Assembly: GCF_040183065.1 (NCBI RefSeq)
Contig: NC_091130.1
Location: 24,803,859 to 24,867,858 of the forward strand
Direction: 5' to 3'
Origin: Periplaneta americana
Taxonomy: Eukaryota; Arthropoda; Insecta; Blattodea; Blattidae
Length of the DNA stretch: 64,000 bases
Positions within the stretch are counted from its first letter, which is position 1. Each line of letters begins with the position of its first letter. The translations under genes and the position numbers were made by a program. Under the pieces are notes generated by a model that saw only the letters and a list, made by a program, of their open reading frames with translations, was not told the DNA's origin and ran no database searches. This document shows, piece by piece, positions 20,412 through 31,290 of the stretch.

Positions 20412-21341
20412 AGAGATTTTCAACCTGACGCTGGTTATTGTTATGCCACTTTTAAGGCCTTATGTACAAATTTCCGTTTACTTTATTCCGGATCTAAAAA
20501 TTTTCCCTATTATTTGGTTTCTTATTTGAAACACTGTACCACTGATAGAAAGGAAAGGCTATATCAGGTGCATAACAAGCCCTTAAAATCGAAAGCAGAA
20601 TGTCTCGGAAGAAACCTACCTACAACTACTTTAACCCGTGCGATTTTCCTGGCGCAGAATTCCCGTACATTCACTTAGGAGCAAAGGGACGACAGATAAA
20701 GCTGGGAGCCCTTGCGAAGAACCAACCACGTGTCTGTATAGCGAATGAGGTTTTTTAAATTATCTAAAAGGGCAAAGGGCTAGGCACAGACAAGATTAAA
20801 AAGCACAACACAACAGAATTAAAATCTCTCAGCAGCAGCACACGAGGTACAATTAAACTCAGAAGGTTGAAGACACACACATATGTAAAAGCCTTCAGAG
20901 CAGACATAAAGCAATCAGCGCCATCGTTAGCGAAGGGGACTACGATGCCACACAGGAAAAGTTGCAGGAGAAAACAAAAAAATATAATATACCGTGTGAT
21001 ATATAAAAACAAAATGATGCCCCGGTCTGTATGCTGACATTCTGGAACCTAGAGGGAATATTCTGCAAGGTATTCAAAAGGAATTCATTTCCTTTATTCC
21101 CTCCACTAATGAGCACACTCGTGCTGGGATGATGATGATGAAACAGTTCCTAATGAGGTAAGATACGTGCCCTCGTGATGGATAAGAGAATCGGAGTGCA
21201 CTGCCTGCGACATGTTGATGCCCCACGGCGTACCAAATTTACATACTCAAACTCACATACTCCTCTGCTAAGCATCTTATACCGCATGTCCCAAGTGTTC
21301 CGAGACTTCAGTTACGTAAATAACCTACTACCACAGTTTAG
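20412..21341. other. No supported feature
   Basis: Contains a 105-codon plus-strand open frame (20361-20678) whose first part overlaps the LINE-2 tail and whose product shows no family I recognise. The remainder is ordinary sequence without RNA or repeat signals. Confidence 0.4.
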
Positions 21342-21343
21342 TA

Positions 21344-21557
21344 GGGGAGAGTCGGATAGTATCGGACATCGGGTAATATCGGACAGTGCGTTTCTTTCAT
21401 TTACCACCATATGGTAGTACCTGAATGACATTGTTACGTTTCTCTATGCGACATCACACAAATGTAACCATGTCAACCAGGTACTATCATCGTGTGGTAG
21501 ATGAAAGAAACTCACTGTCCGATATTACCCCATGTCCGATACTACCCGACTCTCTCC
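21344..21557. mobile_element. Palindromic MITE, TA flanks
   Basis: Inverted arms of about 70 bp beginning ggggagagtcggatagtatc, complementary to the sequence ending at 21557. TA on both sides (21342-21343 and 21558-21559). The arm core tccgatattacccc resembles that of the MITE at 10160. Confidence 0.85.
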
Positions 21558-21702
21558 TATATACAGTTGCGAAGCTTGGGATGATTTTTTTTTTGCATTT
21601 CTCGCGATAGTTGCTAGCCGCTTGGAGCGCTGTGAGTACTAGGAACAATAGACTGTGTCACTGCCATCGTGATCTAATACAGGCCGTAAGCCAGACCATG
21701 TA

Positions 21703-22463
21703 CAGTAAAACCCCGATTATCCGCCACCCTATTAACCGATTGGTGGATTATCCGACTGTCTTTCTCTCTCGTAGAAAAAAATATGAAGTACTGTACATTA
21801 AATTATCACGAATTTTTTCTACAGAGTGTGTTTTACAAACCTTTACCCTTACTCATTATGGTCTACTCTTTGAGTGGCCGTAACTTACTGTTTAACATCT
21901 TTGCAAAATGTCTTCTACAAGTGTCAGAAGAAAACATGTTTTACTACGGAAAAAAGTGCAAGTAGGTTTTTTTTAGTAGGCTACAAGTGCAAGTAATTGA
22001 AAGCTTTGGGAAAAGAGAAAATGTGGTTCATCTCACATCACAATACGAAATAGGAATTACAACTGTGCGTGATTTAGGGTAATGAGAAACAAAATATAAA
22101 GTGTATAAAATTTGTAAATCTACAACATGAGACCTCTACTATTCCTATCTTTCCACAGACAGTAGTCATATGGAGTTTCCTTGGACATTAAAAACCCGTC
22201 GTTGAAAACCAGACTTAAGTGCAATAAATAATGTTTTAATAACTGACTTACCGGAAAATCAAACTTGAATTGCTAAAAAAAAAGTTAAATTAGTGAACTT
22301 CTGATCCACTAGTTATCGTATTAAAAGAGATCATGGAGGAAATTACGAAACTATTATGTAGCTACTTAGTTTATGAAAACTTTTATGGTACGGATTATCC
22401 GATTTTTTCGATTAAACGTTCACTCCACCCCCTTCATTACCACGGATAATAGAGGTTCTACTG
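21703..22463 (+). mobile_element. Pogo/Tigger-type element, non-autonomous
   Basis: The ends cagtaaaaccccgattatcc (21703) and, reverse-complemented, cagtagaacctctattatcc (22463) are a classic Tigger/pogo terminal repeat, flanked by TA (21701-21702 and 22464-22465). It is 761 bp long and retains only the start of the transposase. Confidence 0.9.
21908..22100 (+). pseudogene. Tigger transposase N-terminal relic
   Basis: ATG at 21908 opens MSSTSVRRKHVLLRKKVQ, followed after a short local duplication by VIESFGKRENVVHLTSQYEI and GITTVRDLG. This is the psq helix-turn-helix that begins Tigger/jerky/CENP-B transposases. Repeated text (gtgcaagta twice within 30 bp) breaks the frame. The CENP-B-type second HTH and DDE domain are deleted. 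Confidence 0.75.
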
Positions 22464-22465
22464 TA

Positions 22466-22865
22466 ACTCGTTTAACCTGATCACGAAGGGCAGCGTTTCA
22501 ACCATATAAATTAGTTGGAATGCATAAAGAGTAACATGTATTTCTCTAAAATGTAGTGTAATTGCATTAATAAAATTTAAAACAATGATTATGAGACACT
22601 TCAGACATAAATCACTTGCGAGTTAAGATGAAATATTATTTTTGGTGTGAAAATTACGTTGTTCGTATGTGTAATACCTGCCTTTATTTCGATTAAATAT
22701 TGCGAAATTCTTGTACATTCATTTATGCACGATTCAATAATTCTAAGTTGCACCGCACGGATATTTAGATCGAAATTATAGGTTATGTTTACTGTCCCAG
22801 TTGCCCCTTTCTGTCTAATTTTAGTGGTCTCCAATGCCCTGCCATTCATATGGAAATATTATAGG
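22466..22865. other. No supported feature
   Basis: AT-rich sequence without recognisable elements. Confidence 0.5.
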
Positions 22866-23042
22866 TTATGTTTATTCATTCATTCATTCATTTTATTCCA
22901 TAGATCTTACATGAGCAATGAAGCTTTAAGATGTGGAACATGTCAACATTTTACAATATTACAATTACAATTTTTACAAATTTTTATAGTTTTACAATTT
23001 AGTAATTTTCTACAATTTCTACAATTTTGTACAATTTTTTTT
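22866..23042 (-). mobile_element. LINE 3' end with (AATG)n tail
   Basis: On the minus strand: gttccacatcttaaagcttc, then catgtaagatctatggaata, then an AATG repeat. This is the usual layout of an arthropod LINE 3' UTR plus simple tail. No coding sequence remains. Confidence 0.6.
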
Positions 23043-23044
23043 TT

Positions 23045-23325
23045 TTACATTTTGGCGAGGTGTAGTGAGATGAGATGAGGTCCGAGGATTCGCCAAAATA
23101 TTGCCCGGCATTTGCCTTTTCGGTGGAGGAAACCTCGGAAAAACCCAACCTGGTAATCAAATCAAAGGGGGTAATCAAATCAAAGGGGTTGATGCCAAGG
23201 ACTCGCCATAGACCATCCGGCTTCAGTCCCACGGCTGGGGAAAACCTCCGAAGAAACCAAAGTCCAAAGGGGGATCCAACCCAAGCCCGAACGCAGCTCC
23301 GGATCAGCAGCCCAGCGAGTACTAT
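23045..23325 (-). mobile_element. SINE-like repeat with decayed tRNA head
   Basis: On the minus strand a weak B box (ggttggatccc) precedes a body with ggttttccccagccgtggga and gaggtttcctccaccg, ending in ctcatctcatctcactacac. A 19-bp segment (ggtaatcaaatcaaagggg) is tandemly duplicated near 23152-23190. I recall similar text as a dispersed repeat of blattodean genomes; that is memory, not shown here. Confidence 0.55.
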
Positions 23326-23329
23326 ATCT

Positions 23330-24480
23330 TATATTCCTAAATTCGCAATTATACATTATAATTAAGCATAATGTCATGTATGATACTCCGCACATTCAAT
23401 TTTTCTGCATTTTAATACTACAATTGAGTATTGAATTATTGTATTTATCTACTACCTAAGAGACGAAGTAACTAACTAATTTCATAGGAGTGGTAGGCCT
23501 ATGATAAATTTTCTGTCTTTATTAAGGAAGGTAGATGTGCTATATTAAATCACAATATAAATACATCGGTCGTTGCGATTATGCCTTCTTTTTTATTAAA
23601 CCTCAAAATAGCTTCCATTCTAAACTTAAAATGTTGATGCGAAAAGATTATGTTAACATGTAAAATTCTCTTCACATTAAAATAACACAGTTTTGTAATT
23701 ATTTCTGCAACATAGGCTATTATGCAACAAGAAGTAAGGGAACTTATGGACACATTACACTAAATAAAACTTAGCTATGATACGCAATAAAGTTATAATA
23801 TAATAATTCACTGAGCTCCATACACTGATATAGAAAACCCGAACATATATTACGGCCTGGTCTAGATCGAAAAGGCATTGACTGTGCCTTATTTCGCATT
23901 GTTGTGAAAAGTTGTGTAAACTATGATATGTTCGTTATCGGTTGTAATAACTGTAAATGGCTAAAATACAATAATTTGAATAATAATATGGGACAAGGAG
24001 ACGTTTGTAACACTATAAATTATAAGAAAAAAAGGTCAGAGTTATCCTTCTTCCGAAAGATCCAGGAAGGTGAGTTTATAAAATATAATATATACTTTAT
24101 GAAAATAATATATAAACCTTATGTATTTCGTATTTCAATAGTGGAAGGAAGGTGTTAATTTTTCAAAAGAACACAATATCAAAAGTACAATACATTTTAT
24201 CGTCTGCTAGGGAAAGAGTCTGTGATGAGGCGATAGTAGCGATCCTGGTGGCTAGCAACTATCTATGGGTGCATATTTCAACTGTCTATGTTTGCATATT
24301 TAGTAAGTATTGAGCTTCGCAACTGTATATACTAAACTGTGCTACTACGTACAGATATTTAGATCATCTCTGAAATTCTTCTGTACTAATATTGAAAAAA
24401 GGCGTGTGGGGATAAAAAGAGAAACCAAGAGTCAGGAAGTAATAGGGAAGAAAGTAACGAAAAGATTAAGGGTGCGAGTG
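23330..24480. other. No supported feature
   Basis: AT-rich; scattered short frames only. Confidence 0.5.
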
Positions 24481-25240
24481 TAAGTGGAAATCTAGGATGT
24501 GAAAGTGAAAGCGTGGGGGAAAAATAAAAGAGGAATAGAAGAAGAAATAAATAGAAAGAAAGACAGAGATAGAAATAAAGCAGAGACGAACAGTAAAGAA
24601 AGGTCAGAACCTGCGACAGCTGGGGATATAGCAGAGGTATTAGATATGATTAAAAAATGTTGGGATGTGATCAAAAAGTTTAAAATAAAGTGAAACTGAA
24701 AAAGATCGAGAAGTATAGGGGAGAGAGGAAGTGTATAAGCAGATGTGTAAAATAAAATATAAGTATTTATAGGAAGTGAGAATAGTGAGAAAGGATTACG
24801 TGTAAGCAGAATAGTGAGAAAGTGAAAGTGAGCGCAAATAGGAATGAGTGAAAATAGTGAGAAAGGGTTAAGAGAAGTGAACAAGTGACAGCATAAAATT
24901 AGTACTAACATTTGAACGTTGGAACAGTAAATGAATATAAGAGAAAGATAGGAGAAAAGGTCAAAGAACAAATAGGACAAATAATTCAATATGTTAATTT
25001 ATAGAGAAAAAGTGAAATTGAGAATTTAGTGAATAGCAGTTAGAGGAAAAAGGGGGTTTGAAAGGCGTATATAATATTAGATATATTACGATTAATGATC
25101 AAAAAGAGAATAGCAAATGAAATGTAGGAGAAATACTGAAGAGGAGATTGACCAAGTAATAAAAAAGGTACATAGTGTAATTGGGAGTATTGTGTAGACG
25201 TGTACTGCAAATAATGTATCACTGTAATATGTTAATGGTG
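24481..25240. repeat. Purine-rich degenerate repeats
   Basis: GA-rich on the plus strand with recurring gtgagaaag, aagtgaaag and agaaagaaag words. The 165-codon minus-strand frame here is Leu/Phe/Ser low complexity and not supported as a gene. Confidence 0.6.
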
Positions 25241-25309
25241 GCACCGGATACAGAAATGTGAGGTTCACCATTACATGTAAAGAAGAGCTGTGACGAAATA
25301 TATATCATA

Positions 25310-26014
25310 TCTTCTATACTAATAATAAATCTGTAGCCAAATTTTTTCTGGTAATTTTCGATTTTCCAAAAATAATTTATGTTAACATGTACAATTAACC
25401 ATCCTGAAACCGAAAATCGCTTTTTTGAAATTTTTGTTTGTATGTGTGTATGTCTTTCTGTCTGTCTGTCTGGATGTTTGTTACCTTTTCACGCGATAAT
25501 GGCTGAGCCGATTTATATGAAAATTGAAATATAAATTAAGTTCCTTGTAACTTAGATTTTAGGCTATATGGCATTCCAAATAAGGGAGGTTATAACGGGG
25601 CTTGAATTAAATAAATCGAAATATCTCCCTTATTAATTTTTGTGAAAAATGTTGCATAACAAAAGTTTCTTTAAAAATGATTTCTGATACGTTTCATTCC
25701 AACCAAAATTTTGATGGTACCAAATTGCACCAAAAACGGATGTTCACTGAACCAAATGATCATATTTTAATTATTTGCATGCAATAACAATTAAGAAATA
25801 TGTTAAAGGAATTACCATTGCACTAAATGAGTGGTCTCTGCACCAAAATGATCGTATTTTAATTATTTAAATGCAATTTAAATTAAGTGACATATTAAGC
25901 GATTTATCCTTCTATCAAACACGAATGTTCCCTGGACCAGATCTTCTATTTTAATTATGTAATTACTTTATATTTATTTCTAACAAGTGCAGCGGAGCGC
26001 ACGGGTACAGCTAA
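25310..26014 (+). mobile_element. Non-autonomous Helitron, both ends intact
   Basis: Starts TCTTCTATACTAATAATAAA, a 5'-TC terminus of a type common in insect Helitrons, and ends in CTAA at 26011-26014. A 4-bp-stem hairpin (GTGC...GCAC, 25987-26002) lies 8 nt before the 3' end. The flanking bases are A (25309) and T (26015), the expected AT host site with no duplication. The interior has a ctgt microsatellite near 25460 and no Rep/helicase coding, so it depends on another copy's rolling-circle enzyme. Confidence 0.85.
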
Positions 26015-26015
26015 T

Positions 26016-26754
26016 CATATCATAATATTAAAAAGCAGTATATTTGTTTCTTTGATTATTTACTTATTGGTTCATTTTTGTGTATTTTATTTAATACGTT
26101 CTCATTGTTTCATCTGCTTCACAAACAACTACTATTTATAACATCTCTATAGATATTTAATGCTAAAATCAAGATACGACACGATTTATTTTATTCTTTA
26201 CTCATTTCATTCTTCATTCTCTTATTTCATATTTTTTTTCTTCTCCCCTTACCTTCCACAAATATATTACTTTATAACTCATATGACAAATTCCAATAAT
26301 TCTCTCGGATCGAATTTCGGTGAGCATTTTTCACAAGCGACTTGAAATTTGTTTTCAGATGGATGAAATTACATTTTCACCCGCAAATTTATATTTTAAT
26401 TTAAATCAACTATGAAGGCTGCCAAAAGGAAATATGAGATGGTATATGAAGTTTGACTATTCCCAGTAAAATACACGCGCAAAGACTAACACAGAAGTCA
26501 CTTACACCGCATGTCCCAAATATTCAGCAAATTCAGTTTTATAGATGACTTTATAAAACACAGAGCGCAGCTCGCATTTCAGAAGTATTGTATTTATCTT
26601 CAGGTATGGAGCTTCATTTGTTTTCTTCCAAATGTTTTTTTCGTATTCCACGGTTTCTCAAATCTCTCCGATCTTCCAAAAGGGAACAGTATCTTCCGCC
26701 AGTTTGTTTTATTTACTAGACAGAAAACCTGTCGCGAAACATAGTTGATGACAT
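26016..26754. other. No supported feature
   Basis: AT-rich, with a pyrimidine-rich stretch around 26180-26260. No gene seen. Confidence 0.5.
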
Positions 26755-27120
26755 ACATTGCTGCTTATGGAAATCTATGAGTTGTTTACAATCCATAGCA
26801 ACTAACATATATAAAGGTTGGGTTATAAATTATGGCAACTATAGGCCTATACTTCTTTTTGTTTAGTTAAGCGATGGTATCACGAGATAACCTCTGTCCA
26901 CAGTATATGGTCGCATCGATACATGGCAGTGTGATTTATGGTTAACGCACAGAGAGCAATGTGAATTCAGTTGTGAATCGACAACCGTGCCGTCCAACCA
27001 TAGTACGGGTACTGTCATCCTCTGAGGAGTTTAGTGCTGAGAGGAATGCGGTTCCGACTAGTCTATCGCGGTACTGGAGTGGGAGGGAACAGTGACAGCG
27101 GCAGGAAGTACAATCATACT
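26755..27120 (+). repeat. Unclassified repeat family X, copy 1
   Basis: Shares with 27830-28197 the run gttaagcgatggtatcacga, gataacctctgtc and several further blocks. Its right end carries gtcatcctctgaggagttta, the reverse complement of sequence at the left of copy 2, suggesting a family with inverted ends of which each copy keeps a different side. No protein family recognised. Confidence 0.6.
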
Positions 27121-27244
27121 GAAAACATTCGCCCAATTCACGAGAGCAGTATGCCTATAAGTTTTCTAACGTACTTTTGGCGAGATAGATATACAACCAT
27201 TCGTAATTACGTGTTCAGAGAAGGAAAGTATTGTAGAAAATTTT

Positions 27245-27480
27245 ATTTACTTATTTATTATTTATTTTGATGAAGTTAAGGCCATCATACCACCAGAAAT
27301 ACAAATACAATAAAATAAATAAAAAGAAGAATCATAATATAACTACAATAATATAAATGAAAAGAAGAATCATACTATAAAATTTAGTGATTAGTAGAAT
27401 TGAATTAAATTTGTAAAGTAATCAATTTAAATATACTGTACTGCTGAACTCACTTGAGAAGTAAAACTACTTGATCTTGT
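27245..27480 (-). mobile_element. LINE 3' UTR with (AAAT)n-type tail
   Basis: On the minus strand: tggtatgatggccttaactt followed by catcaaaataaataataaat. This resembles the ends of the LINEs at 46.5 and 47.6 kb (gaaggccgtatggtcttaac) with a different tail. Confidence 0.5.
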
Positions 27481-27829
27481 ATTTTTAACTTATCACCAAC
27501 AAATGATTTTCGCATGACAATATAGGAATCTGTTTTTCACGATACCAACCACACATATTCTAAAATTCCAATATAATAAAACCAAAAATTTTCCACAGCA
27601 TGTTTCCTTAAAAATGACTTGTAACGGTGAAATATTTAATGAGTATTTCATGTAATATTAACATAGCTAACATCAGGGAGAAGACTGAAGACTGCATATT
27701 TTTGGACGATTAATACTTCCCACTCCGCTCGGCTCGGCTTGGCTGTAGCAACAAAAGAATCTACCTGCAACCTCCCCGCACCGATGGCAAGAATACCTCA
27801 GGTCCCAGCACTAAACTCGTCGGAGGAAG
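27481..27829. other. No supported feature
   Basis: AT-rich; the last 100 bp lead into repeat family X. Confidence 0.4.
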
Positions 27830-27910
27830 ACAGTATCCAGATCTATGAGTTGCTTAGAATCCATCACAACTACCATATACAAAGTTTGGACATAAGTCAT
27901 AGCAACTATA

Positions 27911-27967
<57 letters not shown>

Positions 27968-28197
27968 TTATATTAAGTTAAGCGATGGTATCACGAGATA
28001 ACCTCTGTCGTATGGCATCTACAGTATATGGTCGCATCAATAGACGGCAGTGTGATTTATGGTTAACACACAGAGAGCAATGTGAATTCAGTTGTGAGTC
28101 GACAACCGTGCCATCCAACCATAGTACGGATATGTGGTCGCATCGCTATAGGGAAGGCAGTGTGATATGGTTATCGCACAGAGAGCGATTTTACGGG
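27830..28197 (+). repeat. Unclassified repeat family X, copy 2
   Basis: Left part contains agcactaaactcgtcggagg, complementary to the right part of copy 1. A (TA)n run interrupts it at about 27915-27953, and a palindromic MITE ends the recognisable part at 28198. Confidence 0.6.
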
Positions 28198-28200
28198 TAA

Positions 28201-28397
28201 AGGCTGATTCACAATAAACCGGGAACGGAAACGGCAACGAGAACGAGAACGGAAATATTGTTAAAATAAATGTATTTAAATGTGAGGATTCACAATTAAC
28301 TATTGTGAACGCTCACATTTAAATACATTTATTTTAACATTATTTCCGTTCTCGTTCTCGTTGCCGTTTCCGTTTTCGGTTTATTGTGAATCAGCCT
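28201..28397. mobile_element. Palindromic MITE with TAA duplication
   Basis: Almost the whole element is a hairpin: about 87-bp arms starting aggctgattcacaataaacc and its complement, separated by roughly 25 bp. TAA lies on both sides (28198-28200 and 28398-28400), consistent with the TWA target of PIF/Harbinger elements. No coding capacity. Confidence 0.85.
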
Positions 28398-28400
28398 TAA

Positions 28401-29279
28401 TGCTTAATGCAGTTGTGAGTAGATCTCCGTGCAGAATGGATATGAAAGATGGGTTATTAGGATGAGTATGTGTGCTGTAATGCCATACCAACTACCGTAA
28501 TAAATACAAGAAGCATGATGCTGTGTCGTTCATGGATGTCTGATCGCTACCCTACCCCATTCTACCCTGCTAATACTATAATTCCCTTTCCTAGCACATA
28601 CACCTACCCTCCCCTTTCAAGTAGCATGATGATGTGTTATTTGTGGGTGCTTCATTTATACCCTACTAATATACATATCTTGTCCATTCATTTGCATTTA
28701 ATGTAAAAAATTCGTCTTTAGTTGAGAAAAATTACATAGACAACTTAAAATTTGTTAGGGACAAAATCTTTATATTTGGTAAAAATTAATCTGATGTTAA
28801 AAGGGCAGAAGGTTACGAACGCATACAAAAATTATGGTAAAACAAGCAGTAACACTTTTGACAGTATCTACCATAAGATTTAAGATAGTCGTACAGAAAT
28901 TTTACTACTGAATCTAGAAAGAATGTTGAATTGAATGACTTGTAGTTCACTTAATTTAGATTATTCATTTGTCCTTTACAGTTTATTAATTGTTGCAACA
29001 AATCGAAAATATACTTAAACATAAGATCACATAGGTACAAATTCCTGTTAAACTAAAGATCTCATTGGTCCCAAATTTTTACCAGATCTTACATATTGTG
29101 TTATGATAGTGAAACTCAGTTTTTATTTTTATAACTTGGAAATTAAATTAGTTCAAAATTTGACACTGAACCAATGAACTACATATTTCCATAGAAATGA
29201 AAATTATTATGCTACAAAATAGTTAAATACATTTCCATAGCAACCATTTTTTAATTTCATATTGGAAGTACTTGTTACC
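28401..29279. other. No supported feature
   Basis: AT-rich sequence with no clear gene or repeat. Confidence 0.5.
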
Positions 29280-29510
29280 CAAAAATGAACAAAATATTCG
29301 AGGACAAAATATTAAGTTGGCACAGAAACTAGTGGATAAAGTAAAATTGGTAAAACAATTATGGACACAATAATTCTTGATCGAAATATTAATGGACAAA
29401 TTCTTTGGTGGACGAAATGTTTGCTGCACTAATTTCCTAAGGCAAAATAGCTGTGGACGTGAGATAGCGGACAAATTGTCTGATGGACGTATTGATGTGG
29501 ACGTATCGTC
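29280..29510. repeat. Degenerate GGAC(A/G)AA repeats
   Basis: The word ggacaaa/ggacgaa/ggacgta, usually followed by at(a/t)tt, recurs about ten times at irregular 15-35-bp spacing (for example aggacaaaatatt, tggacaaattctt, tggacgaaatgtt, tggacgtatcgtc). Confidence 0.55.
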
Positions 29511-30177
29511 CTTGAAGCTATCGGTAACTGGTCCACGAGTCTACCGAAAGAATGCTATGATCACTGACAGATGCAAAGTAGTCATATACTTTTGGAAACA
29601 ACTTTAAGAGGTGAGTTTTCACATGCTTCTTTGATTTTCAGGGCAATACATAAACATTTGGGGGCTTAGACATTTTCTTCTTCACGATGGCAATGGAGAT
29701 ACGAGACTTAAATGAGTATCAAGCAATTATTTTGAAAAATCATATCTCGAAGGCTAGGCCTTCTCCAGATATAGAAATTTTTAAGATTATTTCTTATTTC
29801 AAATGGAACATACGGGGAGGGGGGGAATTATGAAACTATATTACACTGAACAACAAATGTTTACTTTCTGTCTTGCTCCGAATTAAAAATCGGTGAATAT
29901 TACTAATATGTGTGCCCTAAATCTGAATTTAAAATCCAAATTGCCCCATCACGTACCATTTTCCGAGGAAAATGAATTGAATTTTTTTATGACAAAACTT
30001 ACTTGTTTTTAATTTTTCTCTGCTATTGATAAGATTACAACACACTAGGGATTCAAAATTCCTCATAATACTTGAAAAATGTGTACTGGATACAAAAATG
30101 ATGTTACATAGTTTAAAACAGAACAACAAAATATTTCATGCGTATAACGAGAAAAATCCCGGAATTTCAACTTGCAT
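29511..30177. other. Mostly unassigned; one dispersed-repeat segment
   Basis: 29725-29810 (gaaaaatcatatctcgaagg ... ttatttcaaatggaac) is similar to the minus strand of about 41872-41965, marking an unnamed dispersed repeat. Confidence 0.45.
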
Positions 30178-30710
30178 TTAAAATAATTTTCTGGGTGACT
30201 TCTGTTTACAACTAGACCCGGGACTGTATTTTAGAAGGAACCAACAATAGTCTGCAAGCATGCTGGATGATGATCTTCCTTTATATCTTCTTTCCATTTC
30301 AGATATTTCTTGATGAAATCTTTCCCCATGCTCGTCGCTTACCGCTCCTAAGTTAGGAGGAAAGAAATCCAAATGAGAGTGTAAAAAATTTTTTTCAGAG
30401 ACATATTACACTCCATTTTGTCATATGCACTTAACATGGTTTCCACAACAAGTTCTATGTAGTTGTCTGCCCTAGAATCGCTAAGGAAATTTGAGTAAAA
30501 GTCTTTGAAAGCGCGCCATGCCATTCTTTTTGTAACAGAAAGTTTTCCCTCAAACAAAGGGTCAGCCATAACTTTGTGAATTTGTGGACCGATGAAAATG
30601 CCCTCTTTTAATTTGCCTTCACTCAAACTGGAAAAATTTTCCTTTAAATACTGAAAACCACACCCTTGTTTGTTCACTGCATAGACCTCACTTGTTATGA
30701 AATTTACTTA
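30178..30710 (-). pseudogene. Arthropod multicopy protein of unknown function, one frameshift
   Basis: Two adjacent minus-strand frames (30348-30677 and 30178-30372) together give about 165 residues of a widely repeated arthropod protein that I recognise by signature: KLKEGIFIGPQI in the first part, NYIELVVETMLSAY in the middle, and NLGAVSDEHGERFHQEI plus SMLADYCW in the second. They are separated by a single frame change at an A/T homopolymer near 30385-30400, so a sequencing error is possible. The N-terminal part of the family is missing. Its biochemical function is unknown to me; its high copy number suggests TE association. Confidence 0.7.
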
Positions 30711-31014
30711 AAAGAAGGGACCAGTATCTGCTTATTTATTAGAAGTGCAAGAAACCGGAAATAAGTTATAAACTCGTAAAATTCTTCAGCTTTTGTTTTG
30801 ATTTATATCCCCAATCCTAGCCAGATGTTTCCTGGGGGAGTGCTTACCGAAAATTAAATCATAGTATATCTTAAAAACCTTACGTGATACGAAGAAAATA
30901 AGTGCATTTTCGGATTCAGCGCACATCAAACCGTAAGGGACACGTTGTTTTAAGTCGGAACAAAATTCTTGTTAACTTAGAAAGCATGATGGAAATATTC
31001 AGATTGTCAATTAA
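30711..31014. other. No supported feature
   Basis: Spacer before the large foldback; nothing recognised. Confidence 0.5.
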
Positions 31015-31290
31015 TATAGATAAACACAATATAATATTTGTTACTCAGTCAAATGACAAATCAATGTAAAATAATGACTTATATTATATGGTCATTAAGT
31101 TTTATATACATGAATTACAAATTGCAAACGTTTTCGCCCATTCAGGCATCTTCAGGCACAATTATACAATATCTCAATATCAAACTGTGTAGCCATTACA
31201 TTTGTGGTAGATAAACTGTTTAAGATTAATGATGTACAAAACATCTCCATAATTAAAATGTAATATTACAAGTCATGAAATTGAAATAAT

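Noticed and set aside
24492-24989. 165-codon hydrophobic minus-strand frame
   Set aside because: Complement of a GA-rich repeat tract; Leu/Phe/Ser only.
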